Below, piece after piece: positions 45,343 to 53,896 of a DNA stretch of 64,000 bases. Source of the DNA: Pseudomonas sp. 8Z (lineage in GTDB: Bacteria > Pseudomonadota > Gammaproteobacteria > Pseudomonadales > Pseudomonadaceae). The stretch covers positions 1 through 64,000 of the forward strand of contig NZ_LR733824.1 of assembly GCF_902506535.1 (NCBI RefSeq), read 5' to 3'. Position 1 is the stretch's first letter. Each line of letters begins with the position of its first letter. The translations under genes and the position numbers were made by a program. Below the pieces are notes generated by a model that ran no database searches, was not told the DNA's origin, and worked only from the letters and a program-made list of their open reading frames with translations.

Positions 45343-47127
45343 TTAACGCTGCTCGCTTTGCGGGGTAACGCGCAGCACTTCCTCGATGGTGGTCAGGCCT
45401 GCGGCGACCTTCTGCGCACCGGACAGGCGCAGGCTGCGCATGCCGTCTTTGAAGGCGGCGCGGCGCAGAGCGGTGATATCGGTATCGGCAGTGATCAGCG
45501 CTTTGATTGCATCGCCCAGCAGCATGATTTCGTACACGCCGGCGCGCCCGCGATAGCCAGTTTCACGGCATTCCAGGCAGCCGACGGCATGCTGTGCCTG
45601 ATTCGGCAGGGGCGAGCTCCAGGGGCGAGTCAGGCCGTTCCAGGTATCCTCGTCCAGTTGTACCGGAGCCTTGCAATGTGGGCACAGGGTTCGCACCAGG
45701 CGCTGTGCCATCACGCCGAGCAGGGTGGCTTTGAGTAGATAGTGCGGTACGCCCAGTTCGAGCAGGCGGGTGATGGCGCTGGGGGCGTCGTTGGTGTGCA
45801 GGGTGGAGAGCACCAGGTGGCCGGTCAGCGCCGCCTGAATGGCCATTTCGGCGGTTTCCAGGTCGCGGATCTCGCCGACCATGATGATGTCCGGGTCCTG
45901 GCGCATCAGCGCGCGCACGCCGCTGGCAAAGGTGAGGTCAATGTTGTGCTGCACCTGCATCTGGTTAAAGGCGCCTTCGATCATCTCGATGGGGTCTTCG
46001 ATGGTGCAGACGTTCACCTCTTCGGTCGCAAGTTGCTTGAGCGTGGTGTACAGCGTGGTGGTCTTGCCTGAACCGGTGGGGCCGGTGACCAAAATGATGC
46101 CATTGGGCTGGCTGGTCATGCTTTCCCAGCGGCGCCGGTCTTCAGGGGAAAAACCGAGCTGATCCGGGGTTTTCAGCAACACTTCCGGGTCGAAAATCCG
46201 CATCACCATCTTCTCGCCGAAGGCGGTGGGCAGTGTCGACAGGCGCAGCTCCACCTCGCTGCCGTCCGGGGTTTTGGTCTTGACCCGGCCGTCCTGCGGT
46301 TTGCGCTTCTCGGCGATGTTCATGCGGCCCAGGTTTTTCAGGCGGCTGACCACCGCCATGGTGACCTGCGCCGGGAATTGGTAGACGGTGTGCAGTACGC
46401 CGTCGATGCGAAAGCGCACGGTGCCTTGTTCGCGGCGTGGCTCGATGTGGATATCGCTGGCGCGCTGTTGAAAGGCATACTGGAACAGCCAGTCGACGAT
46501 GTTGATGATGTGCGCGTCGTTGGCATCTGGCTCCTGATCCTGCGCGCCGAGGCTGAGCAATTGTTCGAAGTTGCCGACGCTGCTGACCTTCTGGTCGATG
46601 GCGTTGGCACCGCTGACCGAGCGCGCCAGGCGATAGAATTCGGTGGTGAAGCGCTGGATGTCCACCGGGTTGGCCACTACCCGCTTGATCGGGCGTTTGA
46701 GCACGTGGATCAGGTTGGCTTCCCAGCTATGCACCAGCGGCTGGCTGCTGGCGATGGTCACGCTCTCGCTATCCACCGCTACGGCGAGGATCTTGTGGCG
46801 CTGGGCGAAGGCGTAGGACATCAGCGGGGTAATGCTTGGCACGTCGATTTTTAGCGGGTCGATGCGCAAATAGGGTTGGCCGGTGAACTTGGCCAGCCAT
46901 AGGGTGAGGGTTTCCAGGTCGAGCTTCTTGCCTGGGCGGGCCTGATCGTCCACTTGCTGTGCGGCGAGAAACTCCAGCGGATGCTGCTGGTTGTTCAGTG
47001 TGCTGCGGCGGATCGCCAGGCACTGCTCGGCCACGTCCTGCTCCACGCGGCCTTCACTGACCAGCTCGCGCAGCAGGTCGGAGAGATCCAATACGCGGTC
47101 GGCAGGCGGGGTGTGTATGGCAGGCAT
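45343..47127 (-). CDS. GspE/PilB-family secretion ATPase
   Basis: 594 residues from MPAIHTPPADRVLDLSDLLR with GAGGAA 6 nt upstream; an ATG nine codons earlier lacks a ribosome site. N-terminal GspE_N domain, then SDIHIEPRREQGTVRFRIDG, Walker A VTGPTGSGKTTTLYT, Asp box TIEDPIEM, Walker B RQDPDIIMVGEIRDLETAEM, His box LSTLHTNDAPSAITRLLELG, and a tetracysteine zinc site (LCPHC and CLEC). It powers a type II secretion or type IV pilus-like machine. No partner genes lie here, as in the P. aeruginosa orthologue. Confidence 0.9.
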   Translation of the reverse strand: MPAIHTPPADRVLDLSDLLRELVSEGRVEQDVAEQCLAIRRSTLNNQQHPLEFLAAQQVDDQARPGKKLDLETLTLWLAKFTGQPYLRIDPLKIDVPSITPLMSYAFAQRHKILAVAVDSESVTIASSQPLVHSWEANLIHVLKRPIKRVVANPVDIQRFTTEFYRLARSVSGANAIDQKVSSVGNFEQLLSLGAQDQEPDANDAHIINIVDWLFQYAFQQRASDIHIEPRREQGTVRFRIDGVLHTVYQFPAQVTMAVVSRLKNLGRMNIAEKRKPQDGRVKTKTPDGSEVELRLSTLPTAFGEKMVMRIFDPEVLLKTPDQLGFSPEDRRRWESMTSQPNGIILVTGPTGSGKTTTLYTTLKQLATEEVNVCTIEDPIEMIEGAFNQMQVQHNIDLTFASGVRALMRQDPDIIMVGEIRDLETAEMAIQAALTGHLVLSTLHTNDAPSAITRLLELGVPHYLLKATLLGVMAQRLVRTLCPHCKAPVQLDEDTWNGLTRPWSSPLPNQAQHAVGCLECRETGYRGRAGVYEIMLLGDAIKALITADTDITALRRAAFKDGMRSLRLSGAQKVAAGLTTIEEVLRVTPQSEQR

Positions 47128-47284
47128 GCGGGTTCCTCGAGTCGGCCTGGACAAGGATGGCCGAGCTAGGATGCCCGAAAAATCAGGGTTGCGCGAAGGC
47201 TTGGCGTGAACGCGTGCCTGTTTCAGGCTGCAGCGGCACGCAAGCTGTGATCCAGGTGGTGAGTGCGCTGTTCGGGGTGGTGGC

Positions 47285-47321
47285 AGTGGCTGCGAGTGAG
47301 GCTAACCCTCTCGCAGCCACT
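47285..47321 (-). terminator. 12-bp inverted repeat after the CYTH/CHAD gene
   Basis: AGTGGCTGCGAG (47285-47296) and CTCGCAGCCACT (47310-47321) pair perfectly around a 13-nt loop, 22 bp beyond the end of the minus-strand CYTH/CHAD gene. No long T-run. Confidence 0.55.
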
Positions 47322-47342
47322 GTGGGCGCAGTAGGCGTCGGT

Positions 47343-48698
47343 TTAGCGCAGCAGGGCTTTCCAGGCGCGCAGTTGCTGCACCTTGATGCATTGCTCGGCG
47401 ACTGCGCCGGTTGTGTCGGCCTGTTGTGCCAGTTCGCTCAACTTGGCCAGTTCGCCATACAGGCGGTCGGCTTCTGCCAGGTCGAGTACCTGGCGGGCCA
47501 GACGTAGCCAGACCAGCAGGCGCTCCAGGCGCGGCTGCTGTTCGGTGAGGCGCAGTGGTTGGGTCTGGTAGCTGCGCAGATTGAGCTGGGTGGCCTCGTC
47601 GGCCAGTAGTGTGCTCAGCCAGTTGACCAGTGCGGCCTCGCCCTGACGCTGACCTCGCGCGTTGCGGCCCTCGCGCCAGCCTGCCGCCAGCAGCCAGCGT
47701 GCCAGTTGCAGCGACAGCAGGCCCCAGCGTGGCGAGTCGAGTTCACTGGCGAACAGGGCGGGTGCTGCCTGGCGCATCGTTTCGTCATCCTGGCCAGCCG
47801 ACAGGCGTGGGCGCCAGTCGTCGAGCAGGGCGTCCAGACCCTGGCGCAGTTCGCGGCTGCTGGCACGCGGTGCGGCTTGGCCGAGGCTGCCGAGCAGGGC
47901 GCGCAATTCGCCCAGGCGCTCGATCCATTCGGCCAGCAGGCGCCAGTGGCCGTTCCAGCGGTATTGTTCGGCCAGGCGCTGGCTGGCGCCGAGCAAATGC
48001 CAGGCGAGGGCGGCGAAGGCATCGTCCAGGCTCATATCGGCGCTCAGCGTCGGCGCCGGTAGGCTCAGGCTGTAGCTGGCGGCATCGAACAGGCGATAGC
48101 CGCGCTCGGCCTTGCTGATGTCGCAGGGCATCAACGGCAGGCCTTCGGCCAGCTCGCAGGCCAGCTCCAACAATGCGGCAGGCTCGCCTTGACGCAGCTC
48201 CAGCTCCAGCTCGCAGATTTCTTCCTCGCCTTCACCGGCGATCACTTTGCCCAGATCCAGGGCTGCCTCGATGACCACCTTGGCTTTGCCGCGGCCCCAG
48301 GCAATTTCGGCTTTTTCACGGATGAAGTCGGTGGTGAACAGCGGCATCAGGCTGGTTTTGTCCAGCTCGGCCAGGCTGGCCGGCCAGCATTGGTCGTCGA
48401 GCTTGCCGAGGTCGAGCTCGGGTTTGTCCAGGTACCAGTCCCACTCGTTACGCTCGGACAGCCCGGCTACGCTCTGGCCACGGCTTTTCAGGGTCTGGAT
48501 GAACTGCTCGCCGTCGCGGCGAAGGCGCAGGGCGACCTTGGCACCGGCCAGGTCACGCGCGGGCGTGTCGTAGTACTGGTTGAACAGCGGTGTGTGCTGC
48601 CAGCCGCTCTTGTTGCGCTTTTTCAGCAGCGGGTGCTCACGCAGTGCGGCCAGGGTGGCGCGGCTGGCGCGCAGTTTGATTTCGGTTTCTTTGACCAT
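47343..48698 (-). CDS. CYTH-CHAD domain inorganic triphosphatase
   Basis: 451 residues. The CYTH domain starts with VKETEIKL (the ExExK metal site) and has ALRLRRDGEQFIQTLKSRGQ, NEWDWYLDKPELDL and EICELELELRQGEPAALLEL. From about residue 230 a CHAD domain follows (helical, His/Arg-rich, for example LSADMSLDDAFAALAWHLLG), which binds polyphosphate in other proteins. It resembles YgiF, a tripolyphosphatase. Divergent from the UPF0111-pit pair, which fits phosphate metabolism. Confidence 0.9.
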   Translation of the reverse strand: MVKETEIKLRASRATLAALREHPLLKKRNKSGWQHTPLFNQYYDTPARDLAGAKVALRLRRDGEQFIQTLKSRGQSVAGLSERNEWDWYLDKPELDLGKLDDQCWPASLAELDKTSLMPLFTTDFIREKAEIAWGRGKAKVVIEAALDLGKVIAGEGEEEICELELELRQGEPAALLELACELAEGLPLMPCDISKAERGYRLFDAASYSLSLPAPTLSADMSLDDAFAALAWHLLGASQRLAEQYRWNGHWRLLAEWIERLGELRALLGSLGQAAPRASSRELRQGLDALLDDWRPRLSAGQDDETMRQAAPALFASELDSPRWGLLSLQLARWLLAAGWREGRNARGQRQGEAALVNWLSTLLADEATQLNLRSYQTQPLRLTEQQPRLERLLVWLRLARQVLDLAEADRLYGELAKLSELAQQADTTGAVAEQCIKVQQLRAWKALLR

Positions 48699-48811
48699 GA
48701 TCAGGAGCTATGACGCCTAGATATGAAATTGTGACAGTCCGATGACGCACGCTGGCGGCCTGCGAAGTCGATCCCTATACTTGCGGCCTTCTCAAAACAG
48801 GGGTTAGCCCT

Positions 48812-49489
48812 ATGCCTATCAATCCTTTTGTCAGCCTGTTCGGCCGTTCGCCCATCGGCCCTATGCAGCAGCATATCGCCAAGGCGCATGAGTGTGCGGC
48901 GAATCTGGTGCCCTTCTTCGAGGCCGTGATGGTCGAGGACTGGGCCAAGGTCGAGCAAGTGCAACAGGACATGTCCCGGCTGGAGCATGAAGCGGACAAG
49001 CTGAAGAAAAGCGTCCGTCTGCATCTGCCCAAGAGCCTGTTCCTGCCGGTTCCGCGTTCGGATCTGCTTGAGCTGCTCAGTGTACAGGACAAAGTCGCCA
49101 ACCGTGCCAAGGACATCGCCGGCCTGATGCTGGGGCGGCAGATGGCCATTCCGCAGGCGCTGCAGCCCTTGATGCGTACCTATGTGCAGCGCAGCGTGGA
49201 TGCCAGCGCGCAGGCGCTGAAGGCGATGAACGAGCTCGACGAGTTGCTCGAAACCGGTTTTGCCGGCCGTGAGGCCGTGCTGGTGGAAACGCTGATCGAG
49301 GAGCTTGGAGTGATCGAGCATGACACCGATCGCCTGCAGATCGATGTGCGTCGCGCCCTGTTCAAGCTGGAGAAGGATCTTCCCCCGGTCGATGTGATGT
49401 TCCTCTATCAGATCATCGATTGGGTCGGCGACGTCGCCGACCGAGCCCAACGAGTGGGCAACCGACTGGAACAACTGCTGGCGCGCTAA
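48812..49489 (+). CDS. UPF0111/DUF47 (PhoU-like) phosphate transport accessory protein
   Basis: 225 residues, all-helical, PhoU-related: the TIGR00153-type start PINPFVSLFGRSPIGPMQQH, SRLEHEADKLKKSVRLHLPK with metal-binding Glu/Asp, and LYQIIDWVGDVADRAQRVGN at the end. It is coupled to the Pit transporter 38 nt downstream and probably controls it. Confidence 0.92.
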   Translation: MPINPFVSLFGRSPIGPMQQHIAKAHECAANLVPFFEAVMVEDWAKVEQVQQDMSRLEHEADKLKKSVRLHLPKSLFLPVPRSDLLELLSVQDKVANRAKDIAGLMLGRQMAIPQALQPLMRTYVQRSVDASAQALKAMNELDELLETGFAGREAVLVETLIEELGVIEHDTDRLQIDVRRALFKLEKDLPPVDVMFLYQIIDWVGDVADRAQRVGNRLEQLLAR

Positions 49490-49527
49490 GCGCCAGTATC
49501 CTTTCTGGGATCTACGGAAACTAATTT

Positions 49528-50799
49528 ATGTCTCTGATTGCGGACTACGGGCTGATTTTGCTCGTACTTGCCTGCCTTTTTGGCTTTTTCATGGCCTGGG
49601 GCGTTGGCGCGAATGACGTGGCCAACGCTATGGGTACTTCGGTCGGCTCGCGTGCGTTGACCATTCGTCAGGCGATCATCATTGCCATGGTCTTCGAGTT
49701 CTGCGGGGCTTACCTGGCCGGCGGCGAAGTGACCGAAACCATCAAAAGTGGCATCGTCGATGCCAACCTGATCAGTCCTAACCTGATGGTGCTGGGCATG
49801 ATGTCGGCGCTGTTGGCCGCCGGTACTTGGCTGCTGGTGGCGTCGATGCGCGGCTGGCCGGTGTCCACCACCCACACCATCGTCGGTGCGGTGATTGGCT
49901 TCGCTGCCGTCGGCGTGTCGGTGGATGCCGTGCACTGGAGCGGTGTTGGCCCGATCGTCGCGAGCTGGGTGGTCACCCCGATGCTGGCCGGAATCATCTC
50001 CTTCTGCCTGTTCGTCAGCGTGCAGAAGCTGATCATCGATACCGACAACCCGTTCAAGAACGCCAAGCGCTTCGTGCCGCTGTATATGTTCATCACCGGT
50101 TTCATGATCTCGCTGATGACTCTGAGCAAGGGCCTCAAGCATGTTGGCCTGAATCTCACTAGCACTGAAGGCTTCTTGCTTTCGCTGGGTATCGGCGTGC
50201 TGGTCATGCTGCTCGGCATCGCTCTGCTCAGCCGCATCCACGTCGATGCCGAGGCGGACAAGGCCTTCCATTTCTCCAGTGTGGAGAAGGTGTTCGCCAT
50301 CCTGATGATCTTCACCGCCTGCTCCATGGCCTTCGCCCACGGCTCCAACGACGTGGCCAATGCCGTCGGCCCGCTGGCGGCGATTGTAGGTGTGATCCAG
50401 AGCGGCGGTGATCTGGCCGTGGGCAGCAAGGCCATGGTGCCGGGTTGGATCCTGCTGCTAGGCGCGCTGGGTATCGTGGTCGGCCTGGCCACCTACGGCT
50501 ACAAGGTGATCGCCACCATCGGCAAGGAAATCACTGAGCTGACCCCTAGCCGTGGCTTCGCTGCCGAACTGGCTGCCGCCACCACCGTGGTCAGCGCTTC
50601 GGGGTTGGGTCTGCCGGTCTCCACCACGCACACCCTGGTCGGCGCCATTCTCGGTGTTGGCCTGGCGCGCGGTATTGGTGCGCTGAATCTGGGCATGATC
50701 GGCAAGATCTTCCTGTCCTGGATCATCACCTTGCCGGCTGGCGCGGTGCTGTCGATCATCTTCTTCTTCATCCTGCGCGCGCTGTTCGGCGGGGCCTGA
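49528..50799 (+). CDS. pit: low-affinity inorganic phosphate transporter, Pit family
   Basis: 423 residues with about 10 membrane helices. Both PiT signatures are present: GVGANDVANAMGTSVGSRAL near the start and AHGSNDVANAVGPLAAIVGV in the second half, plus the two TVVSASGLGLPVSTTHTLVG and WPVSTTHTIVGAVIGFA loops. Imports metal phosphate with protons. Partner of the UPF0111 protein. Confidence 0.94.
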   Translation: MSLIADYGLILLVLACLFGFFMAWGVGANDVANAMGTSVGSRALTIRQAIIIAMVFEFCGAYLAGGEVTETIKSGIVDANLISPNLMVLGMMSALLAAGTWLLVASMRGWPVSTTHTIVGAVIGFAAVGVSVDAVHWSGVGPIVASWVVTPMLAGIISFCLFVSVQKLIIDTDNPFKNAKRFVPLYMFITGFMISLMTLSKGLKHVGLNLTSTEGFLLSLGIGVLVMLLGIALLSRIHVDAEADKAFHFSSVEKVFAILMIFTACSMAFAHGSNDVANAVGPLAAIVGVIQSGGDLAVGSKAMVPGWILLLGALGIVVGLATYGYKVIATIGKEITELTPSRGFAAELAAATTVVSASGLGLPVSTTHTLVGAILGVGLARGIGALNLGMIGKIFLSWIITLPAGAVLSIIFFFILRALFGGA

Positions 50800-50868
50800 T
50801 TCCACTTCGGCGGTTTCACCGACAAGACGATGCCCCTATGATGGGGCATCGTTTTTAGGAGATCGCCG

Positions 50869-52035
50869 ATGCCCCTGCCGTCCTTCCGAGAGCAGTTCTC
50901 CGCGCTGATCGCAGCACCGTCGGTGAGCTGTACCCAGCCCAATTGGGATCAAAGCAACGCCCCCGTCATCGAGCTGCTCGCAGCTTGGCTTGGCGATCTC
51001 GGTTTTACCTGCGAAACCCAGCAGATCGCTCCCGGCAAGTTCAACCTGCTCGCCAGCTATGGCTCCGGTCCCGGTGGTCTGGTGCTAGCCGGTCACAGTG
51101 ATACCGTGCCCTTCGATGCCGCCCTATGGCAGACCGACCCGCTCAAGCTGACCGAAGTAGGCGACCGCTGGGTGGGTCTGGGCAGTTGCGACATGAAAGG
51201 CTTCTTCGCCCTGGCCATTGAAGCCGTGCGGCCTTTGCTCGATCAGCCTTTCCAGCAGCCGCTGCTGATTCTCGCCACCTGTGATGAGGAAAGCTCGATG
51301 TCTGGCGCCCGTGCGCTGGCCGATGCTGGGCGTCCGCTTGGCCGCGCGGCGGTCATCGGTGAGCCGACCGGCCTCAAGCCCGTGCGCCTGCACAAGGGCG
51401 TGATGATGGAGCGCATCGATATTCTCGGGCAGAGCGGTCACTCCTCGAACCCGGCGCTCGGCCATAGCGCGCTCGAAGCCATGCAGGATGTGATGGGTGA
51501 GCTGCGCGGCCTGCGCGCGCAGTGGCAGCGCGAGTACAACAACCCGCAGTTCAGCGTGCCGCAGCCGACCCTCAATCTGGGGTGCATTCACGGCGGCGAC
51601 AACCCCAACCGCATCTGCGGCCAGTGCGCGCTGGAGTTCGATCTGCGGCCCCTGCCCGGTATGGATCCTGAGCAACTGCGCGAGGCAATCCGCAGCAAGC
51701 TGCAGCCGTTGGCGCTCAAGCATCAGGTGCGTATCGACTACGGCCCGCTATTCCCGGCGGTGCCGCCGTTCGAGCAGGCCGCCGATGCCGAGCTGGTGCG
51801 CCTGGCCGAACGCCTGACCGGGCATACCGCGCAGGCGGTGGCATTCGGCACCGAAGCGCCTTACCTGCAGCGCGTCGGTTGCGAGACGTTGGTGCTCGGC
51901 CCAGGCGATATCGACTGCGCGCATCAGCCGGGGGAACACCTGGAGCTGGCCCGCATCGAACCCACCGTGACGCTGCTGCGCCAATTGATCCAGCACTATT
52001 GCCTGAGCCGGAGTGATGAGGTGCAACGACGATGA
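50869..52035 (+). CDS. argE: acetylornithine deacetylase ArgE
   Basis: 388 residues, M20 peptidase family. Metal ligands: GHSDTVPFD (His/Asp), SCDMKGF, CDEESSMSGA (catalytic Glu-Glu), and a C-terminal His in DIDCAHQPGEHLEL. Hydrolyses N-acetylornithine to ornithine in arginine synthesis. An AGGAG ribosome site precedes the ATG. argA follows after an inverted repeat. Confidence 0.93.
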   Translation: MPLPSFREQFSALIAAPSVSCTQPNWDQSNAPVIELLAAWLGDLGFTCETQQIAPGKFNLLASYGSGPGGLVLAGHSDTVPFDAALWQTDPLKLTEVGDRWVGLGSCDMKGFFALAIEAVRPLLDQPFQQPLLILATCDEESSMSGARALADAGRPLGRAAVIGEPTGLKPVRLHKGVMMERIDILGQSGHSSNPALGHSALEAMQDVMGELRGLRAQWQREYNNPQFSVPQPTLNLGCIHGGDNPNRICGQCALEFDLRPLPGMDPEQLREAIRSKLQPLALKHQVRIDYGPLFPAVPPFEQAADAELVRLAERLTGHTAQAVAFGTEAPYLQRVGCETLVLGPGDIDCAHQPGEHLELARIEPTVTLLRQLIQHYCLSRSDEVQRR

Positions 52036-52040
52036 GAGCT

Positions 52041-52088
52041 AGGGCGGGTGCAACCCGCCGAATGTCCATGGCGGGTTGCACCCGCCCT
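52041..52088. repeat. perfect 19-bp inverted repeat between argE and argA
   Basis: AGGGCGGGTGCAACCCGCC (52041-52059) and GGCGGGTTGCACCCGCCCT (52070-52088) around a 10-nt loop. It lies 5 nt after the argE stop and 26 nt before the argA start. A REP-like element that can act as terminator or mRNA stabiliser. Confidence 0.85.
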
Positions 52089-52114
52089 ACGTTTCGACGC
52101 TCACGGATTTTTAC

Positions 52115-53413
52115 ATGCACGACTACGTCAACTGGTTACGCCACGCTTCGCCCTACATCAACGCTCACCGCGACTGCACCTTCGTGGTCATGCTGCCGGG
52201 AGAGGGTGTCGCTCACCCCAATTTCGCCAATATCGTTCACGACCTGGTACTGCTGCACAGCCTCGGCGTGCGCTTGGTACTGGTGCATGGCTCGCGCCCA
52301 CAGATCGAGGCGCGTCTGGCTGCGCGTGGCCTGACGCCGCATTATCACCGTGACCTGCGCATTACCGACGCGCCTACTCTGGAGTGCGTGATCGACGCGG
52401 TGGGCCAACTGCGTATTGCCATCGAGGCGCGTCTGTCGATGGATCTGGCTGCCTCGCCGATGCAGGGCTCACGTCTGCGCCTGACCAGCGGCAACTTCGT
52501 CACCGCGCGACCAATCGGTGTGGTCGATGGCATCGACTACCACCATACCGGCGAAGTGCGCCGTATTGACCGCAAAGGTATCGGTCGCCAGCTCGACGAG
52601 CGCAGCATTGTGCTGTTGTCGCCACTGGGCTATTCGCCTACCGGGGAGATTTTCAACCTGGCCTGCGAAGACGTTGCCACCCGTGCGGCTATCGATCTGG
52701 GCGCCGACAAGCTGCTGCTGTTCGGCGCCGAGGATGGTCTGCTCGACGAGAGCGGCAAGCTGGTGCGCGAGTTGCGGCCACAGCAAGTGCCTGCGCACCT
52801 GGCGCGTCTGGGCAGCAACTATCAGGGCGAATTGCTCGATGCCGCCGCCCAGGCCTGTCGTGGTGGGGTCAAGCGCAGCCATATCGTCAGCTATGCCGAG
52901 GATGGCGCCCTGCTCAGCGAGCTGTTTACCCGCGCCGGTAACGGCACGCTGGTGGCCCAGGAACAGTTCGAGTCGCTGCGTGAGGCCACCATCGAGGATG
53001 TCGGTGGCTTGATCGAGCTGATCCGCCCGCTGGAAGAGCAGGGCATCCTGGTTCGTCGTTCGCGCGAGGTGTTGGAGCGGGAGATCGAGCAGTTCAGCAT
53101 CGTCGAGCGCGAAGGGCTGATCATCGCCTGCGCCGCGCTGTACCCGATTGCTGAATCCAACTGTGGCGAGCTGGCCTGCCTGGCGGTCAATCCTGACTAT
53201 CGACATGGCGGTCGCGGCGACGAACTGCTTGAACGTATCGAAGCCAGGGCGCGAGCGCAGGGCATTAAGACGTTGTTCGTGCTTACCACTCGCACCGCGC
53301 ACTGGTTCCGCGAGCGCGGCTTCGAGCCCAGTAGTGTCGAGCGCATGCCTACAGCGCGCGCCTCGCTGTACAACTATCAGCGTAATTCGAAGGTGTTCGA
53401 GAAGGCTCTATAG
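52115..53413 (+). CDS. argA: N-acetylglutamate synthase ArgA
   Basis: 432 residues from ATG 52115 (MHDYVNWLRHASPYINAHRD); a 13-codon extension upstream is read from the inverted repeat and is rejected, and 432 matches the usual length. Amino-acid-kinase-like N-terminal domain (LGVRLVLVHGSRPQIEARLA) for arginine feedback, and a GNAT acetyltransferase C-terminal domain (ELACLAVNPDYRHGGRGDEL). First step of arginine synthesis. Confidence 0.95.
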   Translation: MHDYVNWLRHASPYINAHRDCTFVVMLPGEGVAHPNFANIVHDLVLLHSLGVRLVLVHGSRPQIEARLAARGLTPHYHRDLRITDAPTLECVIDAVGQLRIAIEARLSMDLAASPMQGSRLRLTSGNFVTARPIGVVDGIDYHHTGEVRRIDRKGIGRQLDERSIVLLSPLGYSPTGEIFNLACEDVATRAAIDLGADKLLLFGAEDGLLDESGKLVRELRPQQVPAHLARLGSNYQGELLDAAAQACRGGVKRSHIVSYAEDGALLSELFTRAGNGTLVAQEQFESLREATIEDVGGLIELIRPLEEQGILVRRSREVLEREIEQFSIVEREGLIIACAALYPIAESNCGELACLAVNPDYRHGGRGDELLERIEARARAQGIKTLFVLTTRTAHWFRERGFEPSSVERMPTARASLYNYQRNSKVFEKAL

Positions 53414-53470
53414 GGACGCGACGAATCCTTTGCCTGTTGGGTGTCGGTGACGGGGCGACGGCATGGAATC

Positions 53471-53558
53471 GGTGGGCTGAAGCCCACCCTACAGCGCTGT
53501 GCAACGAACTGTAGGAGCGGATTTATCCGCGAGCTTTGCGGCTGAAGCCGCCCCTACG
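53471..53558. repeat. three palindromic repeat units downstream of argA
   Basis: GGTGGGCTGAAGCCCACCCT (from 53471, same family as 9158/9204), GTAGGAGCGGATTTATCCGC (from 53511, REP-like) and GCGGCTGAAGCCGCCCCTAC (from 53538). They fill the gap between two converging genes. Confidence 0.75.
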
Positions 53559-53567
53559 CAGGGGAGG

Positions 53568-53786
53568 CTAAGATGTCAGGCGCTGCGCTGCGCTGCGCTG
53601 ATGCAGGCGCAGTTGTGCGTGGCCGTCATCCCAGCCCGCTTCCCAGGCGGCGGCGGGCACTTCGTCACGATAGGGTTGGCGTGTGCGGGGTAGTCTGGCA
53701 AGGCCTGCCATATACCCTTGTTGGTACGCCTTGGTGAGGCCTTCCAGGCTCCATTGGGGCGAGGTATCGCGTTGCGCGGGCACCAT
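53568..53786 (-). CDS. Rmf-like (ribosome modulation factor family) small protein
   Basis: 72 residues from MVPAQRDTSPQWSLEGLTKA, with GGGAG upstream; an ATG five codons earlier overlaps that site. The core TKAYQQGYMAGLARLPRTRQ then PYRDEVPAAAWEAGWDDGH fits the Rmf pattern A-x-x-x-GY-x-x-G ... PY ... W-x-x-GW-x-x-G. Rmf proteins dimerise 70S ribosomes in stationary phase. It is longer and less basic than true Rmf, so the role is uncertain. Confidence 0.6.
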   Translation of the reverse strand: MVPAQRDTSPQWSLEGLTKAYQQGYMAGLARLPRTRQPYRDEVPAAAWEAGWDDGHAQLRLHQRSAAQRLTS

Positions 53787-53896
53787 TTGGCGTGCTCCCA
53801 TTCAGTCCGTTAGGACTTATGCTAGCTGCCCGCACACAGGCGCGTATGGCCGCTTATCTGCCCTTTTGCTCCGTTGGCTGGCTTTTGTGACGGCGC

